The notes below the pieces were generated by a model. The model was not told the origin of the DNA. It worked only from the letters and a program-made list of their open reading frames with translations, and searched no databases. Positions 1-8,225 of a DNA stretch of 64,000 nt are shown one piece after another. A program made the position numbers and the translations under genes. This DNA is from Myxococcus llanfairpwllgwyngyllgogerychwyrndrobwllllantysiliogogogochensis (GTDB taxonomy: Bacteria > Myxococcota > Myxococcia > Myxococcales > Myxococcaceae), in assembly GCF_006636215.1 (NCBI RefSeq), contig NZ_VIFM01000014.1:1-64000 (forward strand). Reading direction: 5' to 3'. Position 1 is the first letter of the stretch. Every line of letters starts with the position of its first letter.

Positions 1-32
1 CAGCACACCCGCGCCCCACCCCTCCCACGTGA

Positions 33-50
33 GTGTCTGGAATCAGACAC
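33..50. terminator. Small perfect hairpin upstream of first gene
   Basis: GTGTCTG (33-39) and CAGACAC (44-50) form a perfect 7-bp stem around a four-base loop. No T-run follows. It may end a gene lying left of the window or be an operator for the gene at 195. The following stretch to 194 is AT-richer than the coding DNA and probably holds that gene's promoter, but no confident -35/-10 pair was picked. Confidence 0.3.
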
Positions 51-194
51 GAGACATCGAGACATGGGTCAGCCTTACCCCCAATGTAAAACGTATTCAC
101 GCCAGCGGAAAAGTTTAAACATATCAGTCAATTTGAAAAGACCTGAGAAAACGGTTTCAATGCGTGGCATCGCTTCTTCCGAGGACATCCACGT

Positions 195-758
195 ATGGAA
201 TTGAAGACTCCTCCCGCACAGCCCACCTTCGCGACCTACCAGGGCGTCGAAATCGTCGGACAATCCATCCTCGCCATCGTCAACGGAATGGAGCTGGCGC
301 AGGCCCGGGCGCTGCGAATCCTCGCGGAGAATGGCATCACTCCACTGGAAGCGAAGACGTGGTACCCGATGCCCGCGTTGCTGAAATCTTTCAGCCTGGT
401 TTTCGAGAAGATTGGCCCCAGCACGGTGCGAACGATTGGCCGGAAGATTCCAGACAGCGCGCACTTCCCGCCAGACATCGACAACCTGGAAAAAGGCCTG
501 CGCGCGGTGGACCTGGCGTACAAGATGAACCACCGGGGCAAGGGCAACATCGGGGGTTACCACTACGAGCCGGTGGACAAGCGCAACGCGAAGATGCGCT
601 GTGACAATCCCTATCCGTGCGACTTGGACTACGGCCTGCTGGAGGCAATCACGGACAGGTTTCGCCCCAAGGATTCGCTTTGGGTGCGTATTGAACATGA
701 CCCCAGGAGTTGCCGTCGCAGGGGAGATGGGGCCTGCACGTACAACATCAGTTGGTAG
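195..758 (+). CDS. V4R/H-NOX-like small sensor-type protein
   Basis: A 187-residue soluble protein with no signal peptide. The C-terminal third has a CDNPYPCD motif and ends with a Cys-rich GDGACTY segment. This recalls the end of V4R/4-vinyl-reductase and heme-NO-binding-like domains, which bind small hydrophobic ligands or metals; the match is by eye and weak. A role as a ligand-binding sensor is therefore inference. The gene lies 109 bp upstream of a heme-oxygenase-like diiron oxidase on the same strand, so the two may share a function. The ATG at 195 follows AGGA at 181-184, a plausible ribosome-binding site. Confidence 0.55.
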   Translation: MELKTPPAQPTFATYQGVEIVGQSILAIVNGMELAQARALRILAENGITPLEAKTWYPMPALLKSFSLVFEKIGPSTVRTIGRKIPDSAHFPPDIDNLEKGLRAVDLAYKMNHRGKGNIGGYHYEPVDKRNAKMRCDNPYPCDLDYGLLEAITDRFRPKDSLWVRIEHDPRSCRRRGDGACTYNISW

Positions 759-867
759 CGCACATCGCAGGCCTCCAGGCCCGCGTGGCTCCCCGCGCGG
801 ACCTGGGCACGTCGTCAAAGACACTCCGCCTGGGCCGAGCGGAGACATGCATCCGGGAGGGACATCC

Positions 868-1656
868 ATGAAGGCCGTGCTCCAACACATCGCGGTGTGC
901 GAGGAGCGGTTCGCCTCACACCCTTTCTTCGCGGACCTGAAGCAGGACCGACCGATAGAACAGGTGATGGCATTCGCGCCTCGCCTCACCTTCTGGGTGA
1001 TGACGTTCCAGGATGTGCTGCGCCTCAACGCGCACTTCATCCAGGACGCGCACCTGAAGGAGCTCGCCACGCATCACCATGCGGAGGAAGGCGGGCATGA
1101 CCAGTGGTTCGAGGACGATATCGCCCAGCTCACCGGGGGCTCGCTGAGCATCGGCGCGCTCTACGGCAAGGCCCACGCGAAGACGCGCGACGCCGCCTAC
1201 TCCATCATCAGCGAAGTCTACCGCTCGGTGGATGACCGGCTGCGCATCGTCCTCTTGTGGGCGCTGGAGTCCACCAGTCACGTGTTCTTCAGCCGCACCG
1301 CCGTCATCAGCGCGGCGCAGGGCGCGGACGACAAGCTCAAGTACTTCTCCGACCACCACATGCAGGCCGAAGCGCAGCACGCCATGTTCGAGCAGCAGCT
1401 GGCGGAGGAGCTGGAGGCCATGGTGCTGGCGCCGGAGGTGCGCGAGGACGCGCTGGCCATGGTGAACCGCATCTACGCGGCGTTCGACACCATGTTCGAC
1501 GGGCTGCGCATCCACCTGGAGCACGAGCGCGCCGACCAGACGGAGCCGCGCCGCGCCACGCTGGCCCCGGCCGCGAATGCGGAGGCAGAGGAGCCCTTCG
1601 AGCTGGATGAGGCTGACTTCAGCGACGTGGCGCTGGCGGTGGACCGGGCCGCCTGA
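868..1656 (+). CDS. Heme-oxygenase-like diiron oxidase (TenA/PqqC-like fold)
   Basis: A 262-residue, mostly helical protein of the iron-containing redox enzyme group related to TenA, PqqC and heme oxygenase. Likely metal ligands are in the HHHAEEGGHDQWFEDD segment (residues 69-84) and in a later helix with HHMQAEAQH. Known members use a diiron centre for oxidative chemistry on amino-acid or fatty-acid-derived substrates; the substrate here is unknown. The start at 868 is chosen because GGGAGG (854-859) sits eight bases upstream. An open frame extends further left, but it overlaps the previous gene. The last 45 residues are acidic and Ala-rich and probably disordered. Confidence 0.7.
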   Translation: MKAVLQHIAVCEERFASHPFFADLKQDRPIEQVMAFAPRLTFWVMTFQDVLRLNAHFIQDAHLKELATHHHAEEGGHDQWFEDDIAQLTGGSLSIGALYGKAHAKTRDAAYSIISEVYRSVDDRLRIVLLWALESTSHVFFSRTAVISAAQGADDKLKYFSDHHMQAEAQHAMFEQQLAEELEAMVLAPEVREDALAMVNRIYAAFDTMFDGLRIHLEHERADQTEPRRATLAPAANAEAEEPFELDEADFSDVALAVDRAA

Positions 1657-1659
1657 GGC

Positions 1660-1674
1660 GACCCGCGGCGGGTC
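1660..1674. terminator. Short hairpin between convergent genes
   Basis: GACCCG (1660-1665) and CGGGTC (1669-1674) form a 6-bp stem with a 3-base loop in the 21-bp gap between two convergent genes. A possible shared termination point. It lacks a T-run. Confidence 0.3.
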
Positions 1675-1677
1675 CGA

Positions 1678-2136
1678 CTACTTCGAGGGCGGGGAGAGCA
1701 CCAGGATGAGCTCTCCGCCCACGTGTTTGCCCGCCTTCTGATAGACGGCGCCCTGCCGGCCCAGCTCCACGTCCAGCGTGGGCTGGCGCGGAATGGCCAC
1801 GCGCACGGTGGCGGTGCCTTCCTTCATGCCCAGCAGGAGCAGCGACGCGTTGCTGCCGTTGGGCAGCTTCACCTCGGTGGCCGTCTTCGCGCCCACTTCC
1901 AGCTTCTCGTTGGACAGGCGCTTGAAGGACGTGAAGTTGAAGTTCTGCTTCTGGAACTGCTCCTTCATCTTCGCCAGCTCCGGGGGCTCCACTTCCGAGC
2001 CCTTCTTGGAGGCGAGCACCACCTCCACCTGGATGCTGACCTTCTGCTCCTCCTGGGCCTGGCCGACCACCGGCATCAGCAAGCCCAGGCCCAGCACGGC
2101 CAGCAGCAGCCGGCCGGACGACACGTTCTTCTTCAC
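1678..2136 (-). CDS. Exported hypothetical protein, third gene of the sigma/anti-sigma operon
   Basis: A 152-residue protein with a clear cleavable signal peptide (MKKN start, hydrophobic LLLAVLGLGLLMPVV, then GQAQ). The mature part looks like one small beta-rich domain, with no Cys and no known motif. Its start overlaps the stop of the anti-sigma gene by four bases, so the two are translationally coupled. A periplasmic role in the stress pathway sensed by the upstream sigma/anti-sigma pair is inferred from position only. Confidence 0.75.
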   Translation of the reverse strand: MKKNVSSGRLLLAVLGLGLLMPVVGQAQEEQKVSIQVEVVLASKKGSEVEPPELAKMKEQFQKQNFNFTSFKRLSNEKLEVGAKTATEVKLPNGSNASLLLLGMKEGTATVRVAIPRQPTLDVELGRQGAVYQKAGKHVGGELILVLSPPSK

Positions 2137-2789
2137 AGGGGACCTCCCGAGGGGCGCTCCACTTCGGTCTTCGGCTTGCCCAGGGGCTTGGGCCCCTTGC
2201 CCTTGTTGCGAAGCCCGCCGCCAATGTCCTCTTCCAGCTCCTCGTCCTCTTCCGACGGGGAGCCGTCCTGCGTCTCTTCATCCACCAGCCAGATGATGGT
2301 GCCACCGTTGTCGGTTTCCATCACCACCGGCGCCACGCGGGCGTCCTGGTAGGGCTGGATGGACTTCACCGTCATCCGCTCCGCGCCGTAACCCACCGGG
2401 GCCTTGTCGCTGAGCAGCAGCGGCAGCCCCACCAGCACGAGCACCGCCGCCGTCGCCAGCGAGGAGACCATCGCCGTGCGCTGGTAGAGGAACATTTCGG
2501 ACAGCGCCAGCTTCAGCCGCTCCAGGAGGGGCGGCTTCTCCGGCGTCACCCGCGCCATGACCTTCTGCGCGAAGTCCTTGAAGTCGACGTCATCCACCGC
2601 CATGTCCAGGCCGACCCGGAGCAGGCCCGACTCGGCCCGCAGGTCCGCCGCGCGCCCCGTGCAGTCGCGGCACGCGCCAAGATGACGCTCCACGTTCACC
2701 CGCTCCGCGGGGGTCAGCTCCCCGTCGACATACGGGGAGAGCATGGGGACAAAACGCTCACATGCGGGATTTCCGGCCATAACCTTCAC
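2133..2789 (-). CDS. Membrane-anchored zinc-finger anti-sigma factor
   Basis: A 218-residue protein with a zf-HC2-type anti-sigma N-terminus: Cys10, His36, Cys40 and Cys43 match the Zn-binding pattern. One membrane segment follows at about residues 104-122 and then a periplasmic tail with an acidic stretch. Family members bind and hold an ECF sigma factor at the membrane until a signal arrives. It lies directly downstream of the ECF sigma gene (64-bp gap). The start used is a GTG; an ATG nine bases further in (2780) is equally possible. Confidence 0.85.
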   Translation of the reverse strand: MKVMAGNPACERFVPMLSPYVDGELTPAERVNVERHLGACRDCTGRAADLRAESGLLRVGLDMAVDDVDFKDFAQKVMARVTPEKPPLLERLKLALSEMFLYQRTAMVSSLATAAVLVLVGLPLLLSDKAPVGYGAERMTVKSIQPYQDARVAPVVMETDNGGTIIWLVDEETQDGSPSEEDEELEEDIGGGLRNKGKGPKPLGKPKTEVERPSGGPL

Positions 2790-2853
2790 CCTGCTCGGTG
2801 GTGGATGCTGCGAACGCTGTGACGCGGGGGTCCCTCAGATATTCGAGGGCCCT

Positions 2854-3516
2854 TCATTCGCTGCCCACTCCGCTCTTCGCTTCGTCCAACTCCAGGTATT
2901 CACTCAGGATTTTCTGGACCTTCGCCCGGGCATGGAAGAGGCGGCTCATCACCGTGCCCTTGGGAATGTCGAGCGTCCGGGCCAGGTCCTCGTAGGACAT
3001 GCCTTCGATCTCCCGGAGGAGGAGGATGGCGCGGTGCTTCTCGGGCACCGTGGCGAGCGCTTCCTGAATCTTCTCCGCCAGCTCACGCCGGAGCGCGCTC
3101 TTCTGGGGATTGGTGCCCAGGCGGCTGCCGAGCGCGCCGATGCGGGCCTCGGACAGGTCCATGGCCTGGTTCTCGTCGAACTCCACCGCCTCGCCTCCAC
3201 CTCCGCGCTTGCGCAGCACGTCGATGCAGATGTTCACGGTGATGCGGTAGAGCCAGGTGTAGAACGACGAGTCGCCCTTGAAGTGGTCCAGGTACTTGTA
3301 GACCTTGACGAACGCCTCCTGGGAGACGTCCATCGATTCCTCCTTGTCCTTGAGCATGCCGAGCGCAACTGCGTACACCTTGCGCTGGTAACGCTCGACG
3401 AGGAGTTTGAACGCGCGCTGGTCGCCGCTCCGGACGCGCTTGACGAGTGTAAGGTCGTCGGTTGCCAATGGGTGCGGCAACGTACCACAAGCCGGCCAAC
3501 GCCGAGGACTTTCCAC
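2854..3516 (-). CDS. ECF-type RNA polymerase sigma factor
   Basis: A 220-residue sigma-70 family protein of the extracytoplasmic-function type. Region 2 (about residues 30-100) has the DVSQEAFVKVY and FYTWLYRITVN segments typical of -10 recognition. Region 4 (about 145-205) carries the PEKHRAILLLREIEGMSYED and KGTVMSRLFHAR helix-turn-helix. The GTG start at 3516 has GGGAGG ten bases upstream. A TTG at 3468 is an alternative that would remove 16 residues. The next gene is the anti-sigma factor, so the operon probably regulates itself. Confidence 0.9.
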   Translation of the reverse strand: MESPRRWPACGTLPHPLATDDLTLVKRVRSGDQRAFKLLVERYQRKVYAVALGMLKDKEESMDVSQEAFVKVYKYLDHFKGDSSFYTWLYRITVNICIDVLRKRGGGGEAVEFDENQAMDLSEARIGALGSRLGTNPQKSALRRELAEKIQEALATVPEKHRAILLLREIEGMSYEDLARTLDIPKGTVMSRLFHARAKVQKILSEYLELDEAKSGVGSE

Positions 3517-3544
3517 CGCCGGGCAGCCTCCCCGGCCAGTCTCC

Positions 3545-4852
3545 CTAGAGGCTCACGAGCGCCAGCACCAGGAGGGCGATGCCCGCCAGGGCCAGCATGG
3601 CCCCGAAGGCCGCCCTGTCCCACTGCCCCTGCGCCACCGCCCCGTCCTCGGGGTCCGAGCGGAACCGGTGCAGCACGTTCCAGAGCATTTGCGGCCCCAA
3701 CCGCTTGCCCGAGGAGCGGCGCCGGCCGTCGGAATCCGAGGGCTGTTCGTCGGAATCCTCGGACTCGGACGCCCTCATGCCCAGCGGCGCGGGGCCGCCC
3801 CGGAGCGTGTCCGGTCCCCGGGCCTGCATGGCGAGAGCTCCCTCGGCCACCCCCTCCTTGCGGACGGCGGCCTCCGAGTGGCGGACCTCCGGGGGCGGCT
3901 CCAGCCGGACGGTGGCCACGCGCTCGCGGGCCTCGTCGGGCGTCCTGGCCTCCAGCACCCACAAGCCCTGCGTCACCCCGTCCTGGCCGGTGCGCGCGTC
4001 GCGCAGCTCCGCGAAGCCCTGGCCCTTGAGCGACTCGCGGAAGGCCTCCTGCCCCTCCTTCTGGGGCGGCTGGGCCACGGCGGCCTCGGCGTAGGCGGCG
4101 AAGAAGGCCCACAGCCGGGTGGCGCGCTCGGTGCTCGACAGCTGCGAGGGCTTGAGGTGCTGGGCCAGCAGCGCCGCGTCCGAGCCGAAGCGCAGCCCCA
4201 GCTCCTCCTGGCCCGCCACCTTCTCGAGCCCGGGGGGAATCAGCTCCGCCACCTTGCGCAGCGGCGCCCGCTCAGTGCCACCCAGGGTGGGATGGCCGCC
4301 GGGGATGGCGCCCTTGGTCCGGAAGGCGTCGCCCTTCCCATGGCCCCCACCCTCCAACCCACCTCCTTGGGGAACCTTGGGGCCGCGCGGCCCTCCCGCG
4401 GGCGACTTGAGGATGAGCTGGGCGAGCCGGCTGAAGTTGGAGGTGATTCGCGAGGAAGCGGACATGAGCGGTGCCTCGTCATCCGTCGTGGGAAGGGGCG
4501 TCTCTGGCACGTCCCCGGTGGGCTCCGCCGAAGGACTCCGGGAGCCTAACGCGGGCGCGTCCCGGGGGCTGTTTTGGGAGCTGAACGAAGTGTCCGCCAG
4601 CGACGCCGTGCCCCGGGGAGCATTTCCGCTCTCACGCGGTGTGTCGGAGACGGGGGCACGCCAGATGCGGGTGGGCTCCGCGCCTTCTGGCTCCATGCCA
4701 TCCGCCAGCAGGGGCAGCCCCGCTGGGGGCGTCCGAGGACTGGCGCCCGAGTTGGACGACGCGCGCGGGCCATGCTCGCCACGAGGCTCCCCGCCGCCCC
4801 TTCCTGCCCGGGGGCCGTCGCGGGGCCCCCTCATGTCGCCGACGTGGCCCAT
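3545..4852 (-). CDS. Tail-anchored hypothetical protein
   Basis: A 435-residue protein not assigned to a family. The first half is low-complexity, rich in Pro, Gly, Ser and Arg, and probably disordered. A more ordered Ala/Leu-rich part lies around residues 210-310. The chain ends in one hydrophobic segment (FGAMLALAGIALLVLALVSL) that should anchor it in the inner membrane with the bulk in the cytoplasm. It is the last gene of a minus-strand run starting at 7092 that includes hemF. The true start may be further in, for instance at the Met of MSASSRITSN. Confidence 0.6.
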   Translation of the reverse strand: MGHVGDMRGPRDGPRAGRGGGEPRGEHGPRASSNSGASPRTPPAGLPLLADGMEPEGAEPTRIWRAPVSDTPRESGNAPRGTASLADTSFSSQNSPRDAPALGSRSPSAEPTGDVPETPLPTTDDEAPLMSASSRITSNFSRLAQLILKSPAGGPRGPKVPQGGGLEGGGHGKGDAFRTKGAIPGGHPTLGGTERAPLRKVAELIPPGLEKVAGQEELGLRFGSDAALLAQHLKPSQLSSTERATRLWAFFAAYAEAAVAQPPQKEGQEAFRESLKGQGFAELRDARTGQDGVTQGLWVLEARTPDEARERVATVRLEPPPEVRHSEAAVRKEGVAEGALAMQARGPDTLRGGPAPLGMRASESEDSDEQPSDSDGRRRSSGKRLGPQMLWNVLHRFRSDPEDGAVAQGQWDRAAFGAMLALAGIALLVLALVSL

Positions 4853-4894
4853 TTCCCAGATTCTCGCCCGGAGCGAGGATCAGGTTGCGGCCAA

Positions 4895-5398
4895 CTACTC
4901 GCCTTCGCGTTCCACCTCGACGGGCGTGGTCATTCCGTTGGCGTCCAGACGCACTCGGTAGACGGAGTTCAGCCCGTCGCCGTCGAAGTCGCCGCGCGCC
5001 AGGCACGACACCTCGGGCTCTCCCACGGGGCTCTCCTGCACCACCACCTCGTACTGGAAGCGCACCTTCCCCTCCGGCTCGAAGCCGAGGCGGTGGAAGA
5101 CGTCGTTCTCCGGGAAGGGCACCGACTCGCCGCCGCGCGGCACGTCCCGGGGCGTGGGGCCCGCGACCTGATAGGCGCCATGCTCGTCGCGGTACGCCTG
5201 CACCGCGTCACACAGCGCCAGCACGTTGAGGCGCGCCTCGGTGTCGGTGGGTCGCTCGCTCGACTGCCCGACGTGCCGGAGGCCGAGGACGCCCAGGATG
5301 GCGGCGAGGACTCCCAGCCCGGCGGCGAGCAGGGGCCACCGCTTGAGGAGGTTGCCCGGCGGGGACGGAGGCGGCGGGGATGTGGAGGGGTCGGACAT
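4895..5398 (-). CDS. Pilin-like single-span membrane protein
   Basis: A 167-residue protein with a Pro-rich cytoplasmic start, one membrane helix (about residues 22-42) and an extracytoplasmic domain. The segment ARLNVLALCDAVQAYRDEHG and a late CLARGDFDGDGLNSVYR loop resemble the alpha-helix plus beta-sheet layout of pilins and pseudopilins. No prepilin peptidase site (Gly-Phe-Thr-Leu-x-Glu type) is seen, so it is at most pilin-like. The start lies five bases after the hemF stop, indicating co-transcription. Confidence 0.6.
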   Translation of the reverse strand: MSDPSTSPPPPSPPGNLLKRWPLLAAGLGVLAAILGVLGLRHVGQSSERPTDTEARLNVLALCDAVQAYRDEHGAYQVAGPTPRDVPRGGESVPFPENDVFHRLGFEPEGKVRFQYEVVVQESPVGEPEVSCLARGDFDGDGLNSVYRVRLDANGMTTPVEVEREGE

Positions 5399-5403
5399 GG
5401 TCC

Positions 5404-6318
5404 TCAGCTCTCCCGCGTCCAGGCGGCCCAGTCGCGGGGCTGCTTCAGCACGTCCACCAGCCGGGACTCCCAGCTCCCGGGCTCCGGGTGATGGTCATAG
5501 CGCCAGCGCGTCTGGGGCGGCAGGGACATGAGGATGGACTCGGTGCGCCCGCGCGTCTCCAGGCCAAAGACGGTGCCGCGGTCATAGACGAGGTTGAACT
5601 CCACGTAGCGCCCGCGCCGCACCTCCTGCCAGAAGCGCTGGGCCTCGGAGAAGGGCGTGTCCTTGCGTCGCTCGGCGATGGGCAGGTACGCGTCCAGGAA
5701 GGCCCGGCCACAGTCGCGCACGAAGTCCAGCTCGCGCTCCAGGTCGCCGCCCATGTTCTCGAAGAAGATGCCGCCCACGCCGCGCGTCTCCTCCCGGTGA
5801 CGCAGGTGGAAGTACTGGTCGCACGCGGCCTTGAAGCGCGGGTAGTACGCCAGGTCGTGCGCGTCACACGCGGCCTTGTGCACGCGGTGGAAGTGCGCCG
5901 CGTCCTCTTCGTAGAGGTAGTACGGCGTCAGGTCCGCGCCGCCGCCGAACCACGCCTTCCCGCCCTGATGGATGAAGCGGTAGTTGGCGTGCACGGTGGG
6001 CACGTGAGGGTTGCGCGGGTGCAGGACGAGGGAGATGCCGCCGGCCCAGAAGGAGCGCCCCTCACCCTGGAGCTTCTTGGCGAACTGGTCCTCCAGCTCT
6101 CCGAAGACCACCGACGTGTTGACGCCCGCCTTCTCCAGCACGGCGCCGTCCTCCAACACGCGGCTGCGTCCACCGCCCCCGCCGGGCCGCGTCCAGGCGT
6201 CCTCGCGAAAGCGTCCCGTGCCGTCCAGGCGCTCCAGTGCGCCGCAGATGTCGTCCTGCAGCGACTGGGTGAAGGCGGCCATCCGCTCCTTCAGACTCTC
6301 CACGTCCACCTTCGTCAT
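5404..6318 (-). CDS. hemF: Oxygen-dependent coproporphyrinogen III oxidase
   Basis: A 304-residue protein, the usual HemF length. HemF decarboxylates two propionates of coproporphyrinogen III with O2 to give protoporphyrinogen IX in heme synthesis. Signature segments are HANYRF, WFGGGADLTPYYL followed by EEDAAHFH, and GGIFFENMGGD; the conserved His residues are present. The ATG at 6318 has GGAGC a few bases upstream. It is second in a four-gene minus-strand run, with an exported protein before it and a pilin-like protein after it. No other heme gene is in the window. Confidence 0.95.
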   Translation of the reverse strand: MTKVDVESLKERMAAFTQSLQDDICGALERLDGTGRFREDAWTRPGGGGGRSRVLEDGAVLEKAGVNTSVVFGELEDQFAKKLQGEGRSFWAGGISLVLHPRNPHVPTVHANYRFIHQGGKAWFGGGADLTPYYLYEEDAAHFHRVHKAACDAHDLAYYPRFKAACDQYFHLRHREETRGVGGIFFENMGGDLERELDFVRDCGRAFLDAYLPIAERRKDTPFSEAQRFWQEVRRGRYVEFNLVYDRGTVFGLETRGRTESILMSLPPQTRWRYDHHPEPGSWESRLVDVLKQPRDWAAWTRES

Positions 6319-6339
6319 GCGTGCTCCTGGCGATTTCCG

Positions 6340-7092
6340 CTACGGCGCGGAGTAGTCGGCCGGCGCCTCGAAGTCCACAGGTGGAACGGGGGGCGCGTTG
6401 TGGCCCGCCGCATCGAACGCCTCGATGCGCGCCCGGTAGCTGCGGCCATCCTCCATGGCGAACGTCCCGCTGCACGCCTCGTGGCCGATGAAGGCCGTGT
6501 TGTTGTGCACCGGCACCACGTACTGCTGGATGCTGGGGCCCGGACGCCGGGGCTCCAGCTTCACCACGAGATACGCGGGGCTCTCCTCCTTCAGCGACAG
6601 GTTGAGGCGCACGAAGCGCGCGGTGCCCTGGGCCGTGCGGCGAAGGAAGCCCTCCGAGACGGCGGGGCGCTTCTGCCAGCGCGGCGGCTGGGTGTCGGCG
6701 CCCTTGCCCGTGTTCCATTCGGGCAGCGCCCCCGCCCGGCCGTTGAGCACGGCGACGTTGGGCAGCAGCTCGTCGAGCCGCAGCGTGTAGCGCTTGTCCG
6801 GCTCCAGCTTGCCCACCACCTTGAGGACGATGGTGGCTCGACCCAGGCTGCTCTCCCAGCCGCGCTGCGCCTTCACCTCCACCTCGTGGGTGTCCGCCAC
6901 CAGCCGCAGCTTCTTGCCCACCAGCGCGACCACGGACTCCCGGGCCGTACCCACGCCCTCCAGCAGGAAGCGGCTGTTGATGGGGACGATGGCGCCGGGC
7001 GTGGGAAACAGCTGCACTCCGTCACCCAGGCATTGGGCGGAGGCGGCACGAGCGCACAGCAGCACGAACAATGAGACGAGGATTCTGAGCAC
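6340..7092 (-). CDS. Exported hypothetical protein upstream of hemF
   Basis: About 250 residues. The start chosen is a GTG at 7092 because it begins a clean signal peptide (VLRILVSLFVLLCARAASAQ) ending near residue 20. A longer open frame reaching 7374 would overlap the divergent gene at 7265. The mature part starts with CLGDGVQLFPTPGAIVP and appears beta-rich, with several repeat-like strands of the Ig or fibronectin kind. No enzyme motif is seen. It precedes hemF by 21 bp and is probably co-transcribed with it. The cellular place is periplasm or outer surface. Confidence 0.6.
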   Translation of the reverse strand: MLRILVSLFVLLCARAASAQCLGDGVQLFPTPGAIVPINSRFLLEGVGTARESVVALVGKKLRLVADTHEVEVKAQRGWESSLGRATIVLKVVGKLEPDKRYTLRLDELLPNVAVLNGRAGALPEWNTGKGADTQPPRWQKRPAVSEGFLRRTAQGTARFVRLNLSLKEESPAYLVVKLEPRRPGPSIQQYVVPVHNNTAFIGHEACSGTFAMEDGRSYRARIEAFDAAGHNAPPVPPVDFEAPADYSAP

Positions 7093-7264
7093 GATTTCCC
7101 AAGTCTGCGCCCCTGCGGGATGGATGCCAACCCGTTCAGTGCCCCCGGCGATATGGGGGACACGCACCGTGCGTTTCCAGGAATAGTCCCCCGCGCGCCG
7201 GGCCCCGGGCTCGCGGGCAGCTGCTCCCTCCGTTTTCCTCCGGGGACGTTCCGAGAACATCACC

Positions 7265-7858
7265 ATGCGCTCACGCCTTTCGACGTGGGTGACGGTCGGG
7301 CTCCTGTGGGGAGCCTGCGGCTGCGCCGTCACGCCTGAAACCCGCCAGCAGTTGGTGGAGACCACCAGCGGCAACGCCGTCTACAACCTGTCGGCGGACG
7401 CCCTGCTGGCGACGACGCGGCGCCTGCTCGCGGAGCAGAAGTACGAGCTGCTCCCCAGCTCGGACCCGCTCTACATCCACACCACCTGGCGCATCCGGGG
7501 CAACACGGACATGGGCGCCAGCTGGAGTCGCATCTTCGTGCAGGTCCATCCGCTGTCGGACGGCCGCGCCGTGGTGCGAGCCTACCGGATGGCCTACACC
7601 ACCAACGGGCGCGCGCCCATGCACCCGACCCTCGGTGCTGGCACTCGGGACTCGAAGTTGGGGGATGGAGCGGCGACGGCCTACGTCCAGGGGGAGCCCA
7701 TGTCGCCGGCGAAGCCCATCGTGCGCCGCGCCTCGGATATCGAATGGGAGGTGCTGTCGCGCGTGGAGCCCAGGCTCGCCGCCCACCTGGAGGCCCGCGC
7801 GGAGGCGTACCTGGCCACCGGACGGAAGGACCCGAGCGCGCCCACCGAGGAGGAGTGA
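7265..7858 (+). CDS. Probable lipoprotein of unknown function
   Basis: A 197-residue protein with a short signal segment (STWVTVGLLWGACGC) that ends in a Cys pair; either Cys could be lipidated, although the lipobox is imperfect. The mature domain has an N-terminal helix (SADALLATTRRLLAEQ) and then alternating strands, like small outer-membrane lipoproteins. No catalytic motif was identified. It is transcribed away from the hemF operon, so 7093-7264 holds divergent promoters. Confidence 0.65.
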   Translation: MRSRLSTWVTVGLLWGACGCAVTPETRQQLVETTSGNAVYNLSADALLATTRRLLAEQKYELLPSSDPLYIHTTWRIRGNTDMGASWSRIFVQVHPLSDGRAVVRAYRMAYTTNGRAPMHPTLGAGTRDSKLGDGAATAYVQGEPMSPAKPIVRRASDIEWEVLSRVEPRLAAHLEARAEAYLATGRKDPSAPTEEE

Positions 7859-7886
7859 GCGCGCCGTCAGGCCCCGTGGCTTCGCG

Positions 7887-8177
7887 TCAGTGCATGCCGC
7901 CGTCGTCCTCGCGCAGGACGATGGCGCCGTACTTCGCCTCGTAGCGGTTGAGGTTGTCCTGCATGGCCAGCATCAGCCGCTTCATGTGCTTGGGGCTGGT
8001 GATGATGCGCGAGCGCACCTTGGCCCGGAGCTGCTGCGGCTGGACGTAGATGAAATCCAGCGTGAATTCCGTGTCCGTATGGTTCACGAGGGCCATGTTG
8101 GCGTACTGACCATTGGCGACGTCCTCGTCGATTTGAATCTGCAACTGCATGTCCGGGGGCTTCGGAGTGTCCGCCAT
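7887..8177 (-). CDS. DUF3467-family small protein
   Basis: A 96-residue protein with the DUF3467 pattern: a beta strand with the ANMALVNHTDTEFTLDF core, then QLRAKVRSRIITSPKHMKRLM and an amphipathic C-terminal helix (LQDNLNRYEAKYG-like). Family members are common in bacteria and archaea and their function is unknown. The start at 8177 is chosen because the conserved domain begins there; the open frame runs 1.5 kb further only as antisense to the ABC genes. It sits tail-to-tail with the lipoprotein gene and head-to-head with the esterase gene. Confidence 0.85.
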   Translation of the reverse strand: MADTPKPPDMQLQIQIDEDVANGQYANMALVNHTDTEFTLDFIYVQPQQLRAKVRSRIITSPKHMKRLMLAMQDNLNRYEAKYGAIVLREDDGGMH

Positions 8178-8225
8178 GAGGCATGGGGCATAGCGCCTGC
8201 GCCTCCGCGTGGCCAGCCTGACGTC

